Source: Gammaproteobacteria bacterium (GTDB lineage: Bacteria; Pseudomonadota; Gammaproteobacteria; Poriferisulfidales; Poriferisulfidaceae). From it: a stretch of DNA of 64,000 bases. The notes under the pieces are model-generated. The model was not told the DNA's origin. It saw only the letters and a program-made list of their open reading frames with translations, and did no database searches. A program made the translations under genes and the position numbers. This document shows, piece after piece, positions 1 through 10,329 of this stretch (within the stretch, counting starts at the first letter, position 1; every line of letters starts with the position of its first letter). The DNA is taken from the NCBI GenBank assembly GCA_028819565.1, contig JAPPLD010000020.1, positions 159,319 through 223,318 on the forward strand, in the 5' to 3' direction.

Positions 1-183
1 GACCTTGAGGCGACCTATAATTTCACGGACAATTTCGCTTTCGCTGTCGGTGCGGAGAACCTTCTTGACAACGAACCGACGCGGCATGCACATCAAGGTA
101 GTTACGGGAACCTCTACCCGGAATCCACGCCGTTCGACTACAACGGAGGGTTCTACTACGCCAAGGCCATGTTGAACTTCTGA
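1..183 (+). CDS. C-terminal end of a TonB-dependent receptor (truncated by window start)
   Basis: Frame 1 reads DLEATYNFTDNFAFAVGAENLLDNEPT...FYYAKAMLNF*, a TonB receptor C-terminal beta-barrel end ending in F; closely parallels the end of the next gene. Confidence 0.85.
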   Translation, partial: DLEATYNFTDNFAFAVGAENLLDNEPTRHAHQGSYGNLYPESTPFDYNGGFYYAKAMLNF

Positions 184-195
184 AGTGTTTCAGTT

Positions 196-261
196 CGCGC
201 CTCTGGGCGCGGAATTGATTGATTTGTCGGGCGCAGCCATCAGGTTGCGCCCGATTCTTTT
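196..261 (+). terminator. Rho-independent terminator-like hairpins after the first TonB receptor
   Basis: CGCGCC-TCTG-GGCGCG hairpin (196-211), then TCGGGCGC (227-234) / GCGCCCGA (247-254) followed by TTCTTTT. Confidence 0.65.
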
Positions 262-390
262 GTGGCTTTTCTGAATAGCATTGCAGGTCTGCGAGTGACA
301 GGTGTGCATGGCTGTGAGCAGACTGAAACGAGATAGCCGGTTTGGTATATAGTGAGGCCACAAACTTTTTCTAGGGTGGTTCAGTTCAGC

Positions 391-3300
391 ATGTTGCTTA
401 GAAAAAATACTTTAGTTCCTGTTTGCTGCTTGGCTATCACCATTTGTGGCGGCACCTTGGCGTTGGCCGCCGAGGAAGATGTCGAAGAGATCTCGGTTGT
501 CGGCTCGCGTGGGCACGAGCGCTCAGCTGCTGATCTGGCGGTTCCGGTGGATGTGCTGGATTCCAGCGAGTTGCTGAGGCAGGGCGACTCCAGGATGGAA
601 TCAATGCTGTCTAGGATCGTACCGTCTCTCAATGTGAATCAGGAACAAATCAGCGACGAGGCGACGCTTGTGCGTCCGGCGAGCCTTCGGGGCTTGCCTC
701 CAGATTCAACCTTGGTCCTAGTCAACGGCAAGCGCCGCCATCGTTCGTCCGTGATTACCTTTGTGGGATGGGGATTGAACGATGGTTCGCATGGCGCAGA
801 TCTTTCTTCGATTCCCGCAATTGCCCTGGAACGGGTCGAAGTCCTGAGGGATGGCGCGGCTGCACAATATGGCTCCGACGCAGTGGCTGGAATTCTGAAT
901 TTCGTTCTTAAAGATGCAGCCGAGGGCGGGAGCTTGGATGCTCGTTGGGGCCAGTATTACTACGGGGACGGTGAGAGTGTGACCGTATCGGGCAATATGG
1001 GTTTGCCACTGACGGACAACGGGTTCCTCAATCTCAGCGCTGAATTCAACGAAGTCGACCCGACTAGTCGCAGTGTGCAGAGAGCCGATGCACGAGCTCT
1101 GATTGCAGCAGGAAACACGGATGTGCGAACACCTAAAGCACAAATTTGGGGGGCACCCGACATCAAGGACAATTACAAACTTTTCGGAAATGCCGCTATC
1201 GGTTTAGGGGACTCACACGAAGTTTACGCGTTTGGCAATTACTCTGAGCGAACCACAGAAGGAGGGTTTTTCTTCCGCCACCCGCATAACCGGGACGGGG
1301 TTTTTGCCTATCCGGATGAATTGTTGGGTCTTGTGAATAAAAAGCGGGAGCAGGAAGGCAACAAACCGTTTCCATCTCAGAAAGTCTTGGTAGTCCATCA
1401 CGAAAACCCCTCGACGACAGGTCCGCAGGATGGCCTTAGGTATTCGGATCAGGAGATTGCGGATGCCGAGCAGAGCCTTATCAATGGCACATACATGGAT
1501 AACAACGCGAACTGCCCCGACATCAACATTGTCAACGGGGTTATCAATCAGGAAGATTTGGTAGCAGTGAATGCGGCAGAGAATTGCTTTGCCTTCAACG
1601 AGCCTTTTCCTGGCGGCTTCACGCCGCAGTTTGGTGGCGACATAGAAGACTCCAGTATCGCGTTCGGATTCCGCGGCGAATTGCCTTGGGGATTAACGTA
1701 CGATGCAAGTGCTGTTTTCGGGCGCCATGAAGTCGAGTTCTTTATGAAAAACACCATCAACCCGCAGTTGGCGTCAGAGGGAAAGTATATTCCGACCGAT
1801 TACAAGCCCGGCAGTTTCATTGAGACCGATCAGATATTCAACTTGGATTTCACCAAGCAATTCGACATCGAAGCTTTCCATTCCCCTCTGAACGTGGGAT
1901 TTGGTTTTGAATATCGCGAAGAGGAGTACGAGATTGAGCCCGGAGGGAAGAATTCCTGGTTCATCGACTATCTTTCGAAATCCGGCACTGAGCAAGATCC
2001 AGTATATGGAGAATATGACGAGCCGGATCTTTTGGCGATTAGTTGCGATGAGTATAGGGATTTCCTTGGCGAGATCGAGGCCGGAAATGTTGTACCCAAG
2101 TATCCGACGCTAGGTGTAGGATCCAACGGCTTCCAAGGGTTCCGGCCGGACCCGTGCGACCCAGCCAATGGCAAGCATGACCGCTCCAGTGTTGCAGCTT
2201 ACGTCGATTTTGAGGCGGATGTCACGCAAGATTTGCTGCTGGGTGTGGCGTTTCGCCATGAAGATGCGGAAGAGTTCGACTCGACTTTGGATGGGAAAAT
2301 TTCCGCACGCTTTCAAGCGACCGACACGATGGCTCTACGCGGCTCGTTCAGCACGGGATTCAGGGTTCCTACCGTGGGCCAGACGAATATCCTCAAGTCG
2401 AGCACCAACTTGGAGGGGAATAAATTGGTCGATGAACTGACGGTGCCAACAACGCATCCGCTTCTGGCAGGGATTGCCGAGCCGCTGGAGGCAGAGGAAT
2501 CTGTCAGCGTTGGATTAGGGACGGTGTTCAGTGTGGGGAACCTCGATGTTACCGTGGATTACTATCATATTGAGGTCAAGGATCGAATCGCAACTACATC
2601 TAAAAAACATCGGGACTGCCTGCTTTTGCAAAGAGCCGGGCTAGGGACTTCTTGCGGGTTTGTAGATAGCGAGACTCTCGCCAAAGATAGTTCCGGCAAT
2701 TTGAAGGCGCTGGCCTACAACTTGGAATTTGATACCGAGAGTGATCGACCTGCTGGGGTGGAATCAAGAGCATATGAATCCACGGTTCCAGGTGCAACAG
2801 TTCCGGGTGTTACGGGCGATGCTACTGTGCGACAGATCATCAATCACCAGAAAGATCTATTGCGCCCAAACGTGCCGGCCATCGACACGTTAGTTCAAGC
2901 GAAATGGTTTGCCAATGATTTCGACACGACAACCGAAGGAATCGATGTCGTTGCGACTTACCCAATGGGATTATTCGGAGGTCTGACCCAGTTTACCCTT
3001 ACCGGGAACTACAACCGTACAACGATTGATGAGAGGAACACCGACACAATCGGCAACGTGCGCAAGCATCAGATCGAGGAGGGTCGCCCGAAAATCCGGC
3101 TGACATTAACTGCAGATCATCAGGCGGGTCCTTGGCGGCTGTTGAGTCGGGTGCGTTATTACAGTAGCCATATCGAGTACCACCTGAATGAGCCAAGCCT
3201 GTTTTTGCGCGCCGATGCCCGTTTCCTGATGGATCTCGAGGCTGCTTACAATTTTACGGATCAGTTCTCTCTAGTGGTCGGCGCTGAAAACCTTTTGGAC

Positions 3301-3414
3301 GAAGAGCCGACTGTTAATCCCTATGATTCCATAGCGGGCGCCGAGTATCCCTTGTTTGTGCCGTTCGATTCCAACGGGGGGTTCTACTACCTGAAAGCCG
3401 TGGCACGCTTTTAG
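391..3414 (+). CDS. TonB-dependent receptor
   Basis: Signal peptide MLLRKNTLVPVCCLAITICGGTLALAAEE, TonB-box-like EEISVVGSRG, plug (LVNGKRRHRSS, VEVLRDGAAAQYGSDAVAGILNFVLK), C-terminal barrel; ORF track start 352 is probably upstream of the real start. Confidence 0.93.
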   Translation: MLLRKNTLVPVCCLAITICGGTLALAAEEDVEEISVVGSRGHERSAADLAVPVDVLDSSELLRQGDSRMESMLSRIVPSLNVNQEQISDEATLVRPASLRGLPPDSTLVLVNGKRRHRSSVITFVGWGLNDGSHGADLSSIPAIALERVEVLRDGAAAQYGSDAVAGILNFVLKDAAEGGSLDARWGQYYYGDGESVTVSGNMGLPLTDNGFLNLSAEFNEVDPTSRSVQRADARALIAAGNTDVRTPKAQIWGAPDIKDNYKLFGNAAIGLGDSHEVYAFGNYSERTTEGGFFFRHPHNRDGVFAYPDELLGLVNKKREQEGNKPFPSQKVLVVHHENPSTTGPQDGLRYSDQEIADAEQSLINGTYMDNNANCPDINIVNGVINQEDLVAVNAAENCFAFNEPFPGGFTPQFGGDIEDSSIAFGFRGELPWGLTYDASAVFGRHEVEFFMKNTINPQLASEGKYIPTDYKPGSFIETDQIFNLDFTKQFDIEAFHSPLNVGFGFEYREEEYEIEPGGKNSWFIDYLSKSGTEQDPVYGEYDEPDLLAISCDEYRDFLGEIEAGNVVPKYPTLGVGSNGFQGFRPDPCDPANGKHDRSSVAAYVDFEADVTQDLLLGVAFRHEDAEEFDSTLDGKISARFQATDTMALRGSFSTGFRVPTVGQTNILKSSTNLEGNKLVDELTVPTTHPLLAGIAEPLEAEESVSVGLGTVFSVGNLDVTVDYYHIEVKDRIATTSKKHRDCLLLQRAGLGTSCGFVDSETLAKDSSGNLKALAYNLEFDTESDRPAGVESRAYESTVPGATVPGVTGDATVRQIINHQKDLLRPNVPAIDTLVQAKWFANDFDTTTEGIDVVATYPMGLFGGLTQFTLTGNYNRTTIDERNTDTIGNVRKHQIEEGRPKIRLTLTADHQAGPWRLLSRVRYYSSHIEYHLNEPSLFLRADARFLMDLEAAYNFTDQFSLVVGAENLLDEEPTVNPYDSIAGAEYPLFVPFDSNGGFYYLKAVARF

Positions 3415-3431
3415 GCGAGCAGGCACACCGT

Positions 3432-4457
3432 TCAGGCGCGACTGTCTGGCTCTTTTGCAGGGCCTAGCAGGATGGCCGCGCCCCGGGTGTCCGGGTTTGA
3501 TTCCAGTGCGAGCTTGATGATGACGGTCAGCGGGATCGAAAGCAGCATGCCGACCGGACCGAGCAGCCAGCCCCAGAAGACCAAAGACAAAAACACTACC
3601 AGAACCGACAGTCCCAGGCGCCGGCCCATCAGGTGCGCCTCAAGAATTTGTCCAATGACCGTATTGATAACAACGTAACCGAGAATTACAGGTACTGTCA
3701 TGGCTGCCCCGAGTTGCAGCCAAGCCAGCAGGACGGCTGGGATGGCAGCCAGGATAGAGCCAACATTGGGGATGTAGTTGAGCAGGAAGGCGACCAGTCC
3801 CCAAAGGATGGCGTGGTCGAGGCCGAGCAAGGTCAGCCATCCGGCCACCAGCACTCCGGTCAGCAGGCTGGTCAGCGTTTTCGTGGCGAGGTAGCGGTTG
3901 ACGCTATCGGTGAACTGGCTCAGCGCAAAGCCGGATTCGGAATTCTCGAAGGCTCGCTGGATTTTCTTCGGCAGCTCGAGGGCTTCCAAGAGGATAAATA
4001 TGACTGCCAGAAGAATCAGCAGGGCATTGGTCAGGAGTGCGCCGAACCCGCTGAGGAGATCGGCCACCAGGTTGAGGAAGAACGCCGGGTCGAGATAGGC
4101 TGACAATCCGGCGTCGAGTTCGACCCAGCCTTGTTGCGACAGCCACTGCCCAACGTGCTCCACATGCTCCCGAAGTTGTTCATAGTAGGTTGGCATGGTC
4201 TGACGAAAGCCGGTGATGGATGCGCCAATCAGGGCGGCGAATCCAACACCTGCGGCAATCAGACCTGCGATCATGGTCACCAGGGCGAGCAGGTTGGGGA
4301 ACCCGCGCTCCCGCAACCATTTCATGGGTGGTTCGCAAGCGATGGCAATGAAGACCGCGAGCAGGAAGGGGACGACGATCTCGCGTGCTTGCTGCAAGGC
4401 GGCGGCCACGATGACGAAGCACGTGACAGCCAGCAGGGTTTTGAGGGATGTGGACAT
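3432..4457 (-). CDS. AI-2E family transporter / PerM-like permease
   Basis: 341 aa multi-TM protein with typical ...LLNYIPNVGSILAAIPAVLLA... and VFWGWLLGPVGMLLSIPLTVIIKL motifs. Confidence 0.88.
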   Translation of the reverse strand: MSTSLKTLLAVTCFVIVAAALQQAREIVVPFLLAVFIAIACEPPMKWLRERGFPNLLALVTMIAGLIAAGVGFAALIGASITGFRQTMPTYYEQLREHVEHVGQWLSQQGWVELDAGLSAYLDPAFFLNLVADLLSGFGALLTNALLILLAVIFILLEALELPKKIQRAFENSESGFALSQFTDSVNRYLATKTLTSLLTGVLVAGWLTLLGLDHAILWGLVAFLLNYIPNVGSILAAIPAVLLAWLQLGAAMTVPVILGYVVINTVIGQILEAHLMGRRLGLSVLVVFLSLVFWGWLLGPVGMLLSIPLTVIIKLALESNPDTRGAAILLGPAKEPDSRA

Positions 4458-4470
4458 GTCGCGGCAGATC

Positions 4471-5691
4471 CTAGGTTGTATCCAGGAGCTCGGCCTTCGG
4501 CTTGCCTAGCGCCGCCTTCAGGATGAAGAAGCCGATCAGTGCCGACAGCAGGGAGCCAAGCATGATGCCAATCTTGTCCTCCACGATCAACGCAGGCATG
4601 TCGCCGTGCGCCAAAGTGGAGACGAACAGGCTCATGGTGAACCCGATGCCGCACAGGAAAGACATGCCTAGGAACGCCGGCCAGTGCACGCCGCTTGGCA
4701 GGGAGCCGAATCTCAGAGCCGACCCCAAAGCAGCGAACAGGCAGATTCCGACAGGCTTGCCGACCAGCAGCCCCAACAGGACTCCGAGCGTAAGCGCGTC
4801 ACCTAGGTCGGAGGGCGTCGTGTCCCACAGATAAACTCCAGCGTTGCAGAAGGCAAAGACGGGCAGTATCCCGAAAGCGACCCAGCCGTGAAATTGGTTC
4901 TCTAGCCGAGTCAACGGAGAATACTGGTGGTCGTGCGGAACATGGGTGGGGATCGTAAACGCCAGGATGACGCCGGCCATGGTGGCATGGACTCCGGATT
5001 TCAGGATGAAATACCACAAGACCACTCCGATCAGGAGGTAGGGGATGGCGCTACTGACCTTGAATCGGTTGAGACCGACCAAGAGCACTAGGCACAATGC
5101 GGCATAGCGCAAGGCTTCCAGCGATAGGTCTTCGGTGTAATACAAGGCGATGATCAGTACGGCGCCAAGGTCATCCAGGATCGCGACCGCGAGGAGGAAA
5201 ATTTTGAGCGAGTAGGGAACTCGCGATCCGAGCAGCATCAATACGCCCAACGCAAAAGCAATATCGGTCGCGGTGGGGATGGCCCAGCCCCGCATGGCGA
5301 TCGGATCCTGGTAGTTGAGGCTGGCGAAGATCAGAGCGGGCACCAGCATGCCGCCGATGGCGGCAAAGGCCGGAGAAATGGCGCGGTCGACGGAGGCGAG
5401 GTGCCCCTCCATGAACTCGCGCTTGAGTTCCAGTCCGATGACGAAGAAGAAGATCGCCATCAAGAGGTCGTTGACCCAGAGCAGCAGGGTCTTGTGCAGG
5501 GCGACGGGCCCGGCAACCAAGGAAATTGGCGTGCCTATGAAATTCTCGTACCAGTCGTGCGCGCCGAAATTGGTCAGGAGAATGGCGGCGGCGGCGGATG
5601 ACACCAGCACGACGCTGCTGAAGGCTTCGGTTTTCCGGAAATGACGCAGGACATCCCGGACGTACTCGAAAGCCGAGACCATAACCTGCAT
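4471..5691 (-). CDS. nhaA: Na+/H+ antiporter NhaA
   Basis: MAIFFFVIGLELKREFMEGHL, PTATDIAFALGVL, AILDDLGAVLIIALYY; start placed at the internal ATG (MQVMVSAFEYV) at 5691. Confidence 0.93.
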   Translation of the reverse strand: MQVMVSAFEYVRDVLRHFRKTEAFSSVVLVSSAAAAILLTNFGAHDWYENFIGTPISLVAGPVALHKTLLLWVNDLLMAIFFFVIGLELKREFMEGHLASVDRAISPAFAAIGGMLVPALIFASLNYQDPIAMRGWAIPTATDIAFALGVLMLLGSRVPYSLKIFLLAVAILDDLGAVLIIALYYTEDLSLEALRYAALCLVLLVGLNRFKVSSAIPYLLIGVVLWYFILKSGVHATMAGVILAFTIPTHVPHDHQYSPLTRLENQFHGWVAFGILPVFAFCNAGVYLWDTTPSDLGDALTLGVLLGLLVGKPVGICLFAALGSALRFGSLPSGVHWPAFLGMSFLCGIGFTMSLFVSTLAHGDMPALIVEDKIGIMLGSLLSALIGFFILKAALGKPKAELLDTT

Positions 5692-5816
5692 GGAAGTCTT
5701 CGAAGGAGAAATTCGTAAATGCGCACGGCTATTGTAACTGCCCGTATGCCGGAGAACGGGCACCCGGTCGGTGATAATATGCGCGCGGAAACTTTTCTGG
5801 ACACTCCGCCTTTCAT

Positions 5817-8252
5817 ATGCAGGAACGCTACGACCCTGAAGCCGTAGAACAGGAAGCCCAGAAGTACTGGCGGGACAACGAATGCTTCTCTGCACAGGAG
5901 AAGCCGGGCGAGCGCAAGTTCTACTGCCTGTCCATGTTTCCGTACCCTAGCGGCCGATTGCACATGGGACATGTGCGCAACTACACGATCGGAGATGCCA
6001 TTGCGCGCTTCCGCCGGATGCGTGGCGACAACGTGATGCAGCCGATGGGGTGGGACGCCTTCGGCCTGCCGGCTGAGAATGCTGCGTTGGAGCGCAAGGT
6101 TCTCCCTGGCGCCTGGACCCGGAGAAACATCCAAGCCATGCGCGAGCAGTTGCAGCGTCTGGGATTCGGCTACGACTGGGAACGCGAACTGGCGACCTGT
6201 GACCCGGAATACTATCGGTGGGAGCAGTGGTTTTTCATCCGCTTGTTCCAGAAGGGTCTGGCTTATCGGAAAAAGGCGCTGGTCAACTGGGATCCGGTCG
6301 ACCAGACCGTGTTGGCCAACGAACAGGTCATCGAGGGACGCGGCTGGCGTTCTGGTGCCGTCGTCGAGCAGCGGGAAATCGAGCAATGGTTCCTGCGAAT
6401 CACGGACTATGCCGAGGAATTACTCGATGCCTTGAATCAGTTGGAGGGTCGGTGGCCGCCCCAGGTGTTGCAAATGCAGCGCAACTGGATCGGTCGCTCG
6501 GAAGGGGTGGAGATCCGGTTTGATCTGGAGGGACGGGAAGAGCCGCTGACGGTGTTCACCACGCGTCCGGACACCTTGATGGGAACGACCTATATGGCGC
6601 TCGCTCCCGAGCATCCAATTGTCCAGGAAATATCTAGATCTAACAAAGATTTGAAAGACTTTCTTAATCAATCTGCCCAGACTTCCGAGGAGTCGCTCCG
6701 GGATCGGGAAGGATATCCGCTCGGGCTGAATGCGTTACATCCGCTGACTGGCGAGACGCTGCCCGTGTGGGTGGCCAGTTTCGTGTTGATGGAATACGGC
6801 TCCGGGGCGGTGATGTCGGTGCCGGCCCACGACCAGCGCGATTGGGAGTTCGCACGACACCATGGCTTGCCGATCCGGCAGGTGATTGCTCCATCCGACG
6901 GTTCAGAAGCCGATTTGGATGCCGAAGCCTATTTAGACTGGGGCGTGCTGGTCAATTCCGGGGAATTTGACGGGTTGAGTTCCGAAGAGGGCTACGCCGC
7001 CATCGCTCAGCGGTTGTCCGGGCAGGGTTATGGGGAATCCGTGGTGCGCTACCGGCTGCATGACTGGGGAGTGTCCCGGCAACGCCGCTGGGGTTGCCCC
7101 GTTCCGATGATCCACTGTGAGGAATGCGGTGTTCTGCCGGTCCCGGAAGAAGACTTGCCGGTGGTTCTCGACGAGACCCTGCCGCCGGAGGCAGAGCTCC
7201 CCGAGAGCTGGAGAGTCGTGGAATGCCCGGAGTGCGGCAGGCCGGCACAGCGAGACACGGATACATTCGACACGTTCGTCGAATCCAGTTGGTATCAGGC
7301 GCGGTTCTGTTCGCCCGGTGCCGATGACGCCATGCTGGACGATCGTGCGAGTTACTGGCTGCCGGTCGACCAGTACATCGGGGGAATCGAGCATGCCATC
7401 CTGCATCTCCTATATGCACGATTTTTCCATAAGCTGATGCGCGACGAAGGGCTGGTTGACGGCGACGAGCCATTCGCGCACCTTCTGACTCAGGGCATGG
7501 TGCTCAAGGACGGGCACAAGATGTCAAAGTCATGGGGCAACGTGGTCGACCCAGAACCGTTGATCGAGCGCTACGGTGCGGACACGGTGCGCCTGTTCGT
7601 GCTGTTCGCGTCGCCGCCCGAACATACGCTGGAGTGGTCCGACAGCGGGGTCGAGGGGTGTTCGAGGTTTCTGAAGCGGTTCTGGCGATTCGCCCACCAG
7701 CACCGGGATTGCGCGTCTGCAGAAGGCGTTGATGCGGGTGGGCTTGATTCGCAGCAGGAGGAATTGCGCCGCAAACTGCATGAAACGATCCAGAAGGCGG
7801 GTCGCGTGGTCGAGCAGCGGCATACGTTCAACACGGCGATTGCCGCCAACATGGAACTGCTCAATGATTTGATGCGCCTTTCCGAGGATGGCAAGGCGGA
7901 GCCGGGCCTGGTGCGCGAGTGCTTGGAGGCGATGCTCCGCATGCTGGCGCCAGCCATTCCGCACCTGACTCATGTGCTGTGGGACGAATTCGGGTTTGCC
8001 GGAGTGGTTTTGGATCAACCTTGGCCGGAAGCGGATGAATCCGCCCTGCAGCGCTCAGTCGAGCAAATCGTGGTTCAGGTGAACGGCAAGGTCCGGGCGC
8101 AGTTGGAACTTGCGGTCGACATCGGCGAGGACGAGTTGCGGCAGAAAGTGTTGGATAATGCTAAAGTGCAACGCTTCATTGAAGGAAAAACCGTGGTTCG
8201 TTTCATTCAGGTCCCGCACAAGCTCGTCAATGTCGTGGTGCGTGATGCGTAG
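5817..8252 (+). CDS. leuS: Leucyl-tRNA synthetase
   Basis: 811 aa; HMGHVRNYTIGD (HIGH-like), KMSKSWGNVVDP (KMSKS), class I LeuRS editing domain. Confidence 0.98.
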   Translation: MQERYDPEAVEQEAQKYWRDNECFSAQEKPGERKFYCLSMFPYPSGRLHMGHVRNYTIGDAIARFRRMRGDNVMQPMGWDAFGLPAENAALERKVLPGAWTRRNIQAMREQLQRLGFGYDWERELATCDPEYYRWEQWFFIRLFQKGLAYRKKALVNWDPVDQTVLANEQVIEGRGWRSGAVVEQREIEQWFLRITDYAEELLDALNQLEGRWPPQVLQMQRNWIGRSEGVEIRFDLEGREEPLTVFTTRPDTLMGTTYMALAPEHPIVQEISRSNKDLKDFLNQSAQTSEESLRDREGYPLGLNALHPLTGETLPVWVASFVLMEYGSGAVMSVPAHDQRDWEFARHHGLPIRQVIAPSDGSEADLDAEAYLDWGVLVNSGEFDGLSSEEGYAAIAQRLSGQGYGESVVRYRLHDWGVSRQRRWGCPVPMIHCEECGVLPVPEEDLPVVLDETLPPEAELPESWRVVECPECGRPAQRDTDTFDTFVESSWYQARFCSPGADDAMLDDRASYWLPVDQYIGGIEHAILHLLYARFFHKLMRDEGLVDGDEPFAHLLTQGMVLKDGHKMSKSWGNVVDPEPLIERYGADTVRLFVLFASPPEHTLEWSDSGVEGCSRFLKRFWRFAHQHRDCASAEGVDAGGLDSQQEELRRKLHETIQKAGRVVEQRHTFNTAIAANMELLNDLMRLSEDGKAEPGLVRECLEAMLRMLAPAIPHLTHVLWDEFGFAGVVLDQPWPEADESALQRSVEQIVVQVNGKVRAQLELAVDIGEDELRQKVLDNAKVQRFIEGKTVVRFIQVPHKLVNVVVRDA

Positions 8253-8739
8253 GGGGCCCTTTCTGCTGGGCGCAGTTTTCTGCCTGACTCTCGGAGGGTG
8301 CGGATTCCAGTTGGCAGATTCCAAGGGGGTCGCGACCAAGATCCCGCAAGCCTCGTTGCAACTGGTCGGGGGATCTCCGGGATTTCGCCAAGTACTTGAG
8401 CGCAAGTTGCGCGGCGGCGGTGTCAAAGTGGTGGGAGGCGACGCGGCGGCCGATTTAATCGTTTATCTGGAAGGCCCGGAGGAGCGCCATCAGGTCATCG
8501 GCGTGACCACCGAAATGGACGCTCGCGAATATGAAGTCGGGTTGCATTTGACCGTACGCCTGCAGCGACCGGGTGAAAAGCCATCGGCACCAGCCGTCGT
8601 GTCGCGCTACCGGCACTGGCTGTTTGATTCGGAAGACTACCTCGCGGCCGACGAGGCTCGCGCGGTCCTGAAGAAGGAACTGAGCGGGGAATTGATCGAG
8701 GCGCTGCTGCTGCGCATCCGCGCCTATGCCGAACAGTAG
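8245..8739 (+). CDS. lptE: LPS-assembly lipoprotein LptE
   Basis: Overlaps the leuS stop; lipoprotein signal LLGAVFCLTLGGCGFQL; immediately 3' of leuS as in many gammaproteobacteria. Confidence 0.85.
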   Translation: MRRGPFLLGAVFCLTLGGCGFQLADSKGVATKIPQASLQLVGGSPGFRQVLERKLRGGGVKVVGGDAAADLIVYLEGPEERHQVIGVTTEMDAREYEVGLHLTVRLQRPGEKPSAPAVVSRYRHWLFDSEDYLAADEARAVLKKELSGELIEALLLRIRAYAEQ

Positions 8740-8762
8740 CGGCAGGCGCTCATGAGGGAAGC

Positions 8763-9107
8763 ATGACCGAGCCAACCCTGTTCGAAAGAATCATCAATCG
8801 CGAGATCCCCGCGGATTTCGTGTACGAAGACGAGGTTTGCGTCGCGTTCCGGGATGTCAACCCCCAAGCGCCGACGCATGTACTGATCGTGCCGCGCAAG
8901 CCACTGGACCGGGTGGCGAATGCCGAAGAGGAAGATCAGGCGATGCTGGGTCACTTGCTGCAGGTGGCGGGGAAGGTGGCCGAACAACTGGGTTGCCGGG
9001 AAGCTTTCCGACTGGTGATCAACAACGGTGCCGAAGTCGGGCAGTCGGTTTTTCATTTGCATGTGCACCTGCTGGCCGGGCGTTCATTCGGCTGGCCGCC
9101 TGGCTGA
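8763..9107 (+). CDS. HIT-family (HinT-like) nucleotide-binding protein
   Basis: 114 aa; FERIINREIPADFVYEDE...NPQAPTHVLIVPRKP...GQSVFHLHVHLLAGR (HxHxH). Confidence 0.95.
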   Translation: MTEPTLFERIINREIPADFVYEDEVCVAFRDVNPQAPTHVLIVPRKPLDRVANAEEEDQAMLGHLLQVAGKVAEQLGCREAFRLVINNGAEVGQSVFHLHVHLLAGRSFGWPPG

Positions 9108-9109
9108 GT

Positions 9110-9556
9110 ATGGAGCAGGCTGCACACTGGTACGCTATTGATTGGCGATGCCGCCATACTTGGGGGAAATCCGCCTACAACACGATGTGGTGCCTGATCG
9201 GGTGCGCCATCGGTGATTTTGGCACGATCTTTTACTTTCAGTACTACCAGATCGAAGTCTCACCGTGGCTGATTCTAGGATTGGCCATGCTCAACGGCAT
9301 CCTGACCAGTATTCTCTTGGAGACGATCCTGCTGATGCGAAGCATGCCGTTCAACGTGGCGCTGCGCACGGCGGCAGGAATGAGCCTGATCAGCATGGTG
9401 TCGATGGAAATCGCGATGAATTTGACGGATTGGTTGCTGGTCGGTAGCCTGCAGTTGCGTTGGTGGTCGATACTGCCGGCTTTGGCGGCCGGTTTTGTCA
9501 CGCCTTGGCCTTACAACTACTGGAGACTCAAGGCGTTAGGCATGGCCTGCCACTGA
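9110..9556 (+). CDS. DUF4396-like membrane protein
   Basis: In-frame ATG at 9110 inside ORF 8837..9556; 4-TM protein ending PWPYNYWRLKALGMACH, typical of DUF4396. Confidence 0.7.
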   Translation: MEQAAHWYAIDWRCRHTWGKSAYNTMWCLIGCAIGDFGTIFYFQYYQIEVSPWLILGLAMLNGILTSILLETILLMRSMPFNVALRTAAGMSLISMVSMEIAMNLTDWLLVGSLQLRWWSILPALAAGFVTPWPYNYWRLKALGMACH

Positions 9557-9684
9557 ATCTGTCGGGCAAGGCTGGCCACTCTTTCCTAGGGAGTAGGGTA
9601 CATGCTTGTCCTCCGGCATGGGAGCTGAAGGTCTAGCGAAATCTACAACCGAGAGATTTGGGGTCGTCTTTCGCCACGTTTCCT

Positions 9685-9990
9685 TTATTCACCAAGCGCT
9701 CGTACGACCGCATCCGGGTCATGGGCGATGACGGTCAACAGGACTCGTGCGGCTCGGTCCGGGACGCGACGGCCTTGTTCCCAGTCTTGTATGGCACGTG
9801 CGTCTAGGCCAAATCGGGTTGCGAATTTCTGCCGACTTAGTTTCAAGCGTTTGCGCACAGCTAGGATCCGATCCGCAGAGGGATCGTCAACGATCCGGCA
9901 CATAAGGTCGATTTTGCCGCGCACATGGGAAAGAACTTCGTCCAAGGCGGCTTCAGTTTCCCGGCCAATCCGGGTTCGTTCCGTTGTCAT
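9685..9990 (-). CDS. HTH antitoxin of a HigBA/RelE-type toxin-antitoxin pair
   Basis: C-terminal Xre HTH (RKRLKLSRQKFATRFGLDARAIQDWEQGRRVPDRAARVLL); ATG overlaps the toxin stop (ATGA). Confidence 0.85.
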   Translation of the reverse strand: MTTERTRIGRETEAALDEVLSHVRGKIDLMCRIVDDPSADRILAVRKRLKLSRQKFATRFGLDARAIQDWEQGRRVPDRAARVLLTVIAHDPDAVVRALGE

Positions 9991-10319
9991 TTTTTGACCT
10001 CCTCCTTCTTGATAGTGGCTACTAACCGAGCAAGTATTTTTCGGTCGGCTGAAGTCATCTCTTCACGGCTTGCCTTGGCATAGGCAGTCAGCAAATAGAT
10101 GGCTTTGGCGCTAGCATGGTAAAAGTACAGGGTTCGAATCCCACCTCGTTTGCCTCGGCCGGAGCCAGGCCACCGAAACTTGCGTATCCCGCCTGTCCCC
10201 CGGATGATCGGCGCTCCGATAGGGTCAGCGGCAATCGTCGTTTCCATAGCCTCCCGGGATTCTTTCGAGACCAGCTTTTTGATGGCACGTTCATAAGTAC
10301 GAGTAAAGAAAAGTTCCAT
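9987..10319 (-). CDS. RelE/HigB-type toxin
   Basis: MELFFTRTYERAIKKLVSKE...GGIRKFRWPGSGRGKRGGIRTLYFYHASAKAIYLLTAYAK; start placed at internal ATG 10319. Confidence 0.82.
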   Translation of the reverse strand: MELFFTRTYERAIKKLVSKESREAMETTIAADPIGAPIIRGTGGIRKFRWPGSGRGKRGGIRTLYFYHASAKAIYLLTAYAKASREEMTSADRKILARLVATIKKEEVKK

Positions 10320-10329
10320 CAACCCTATT

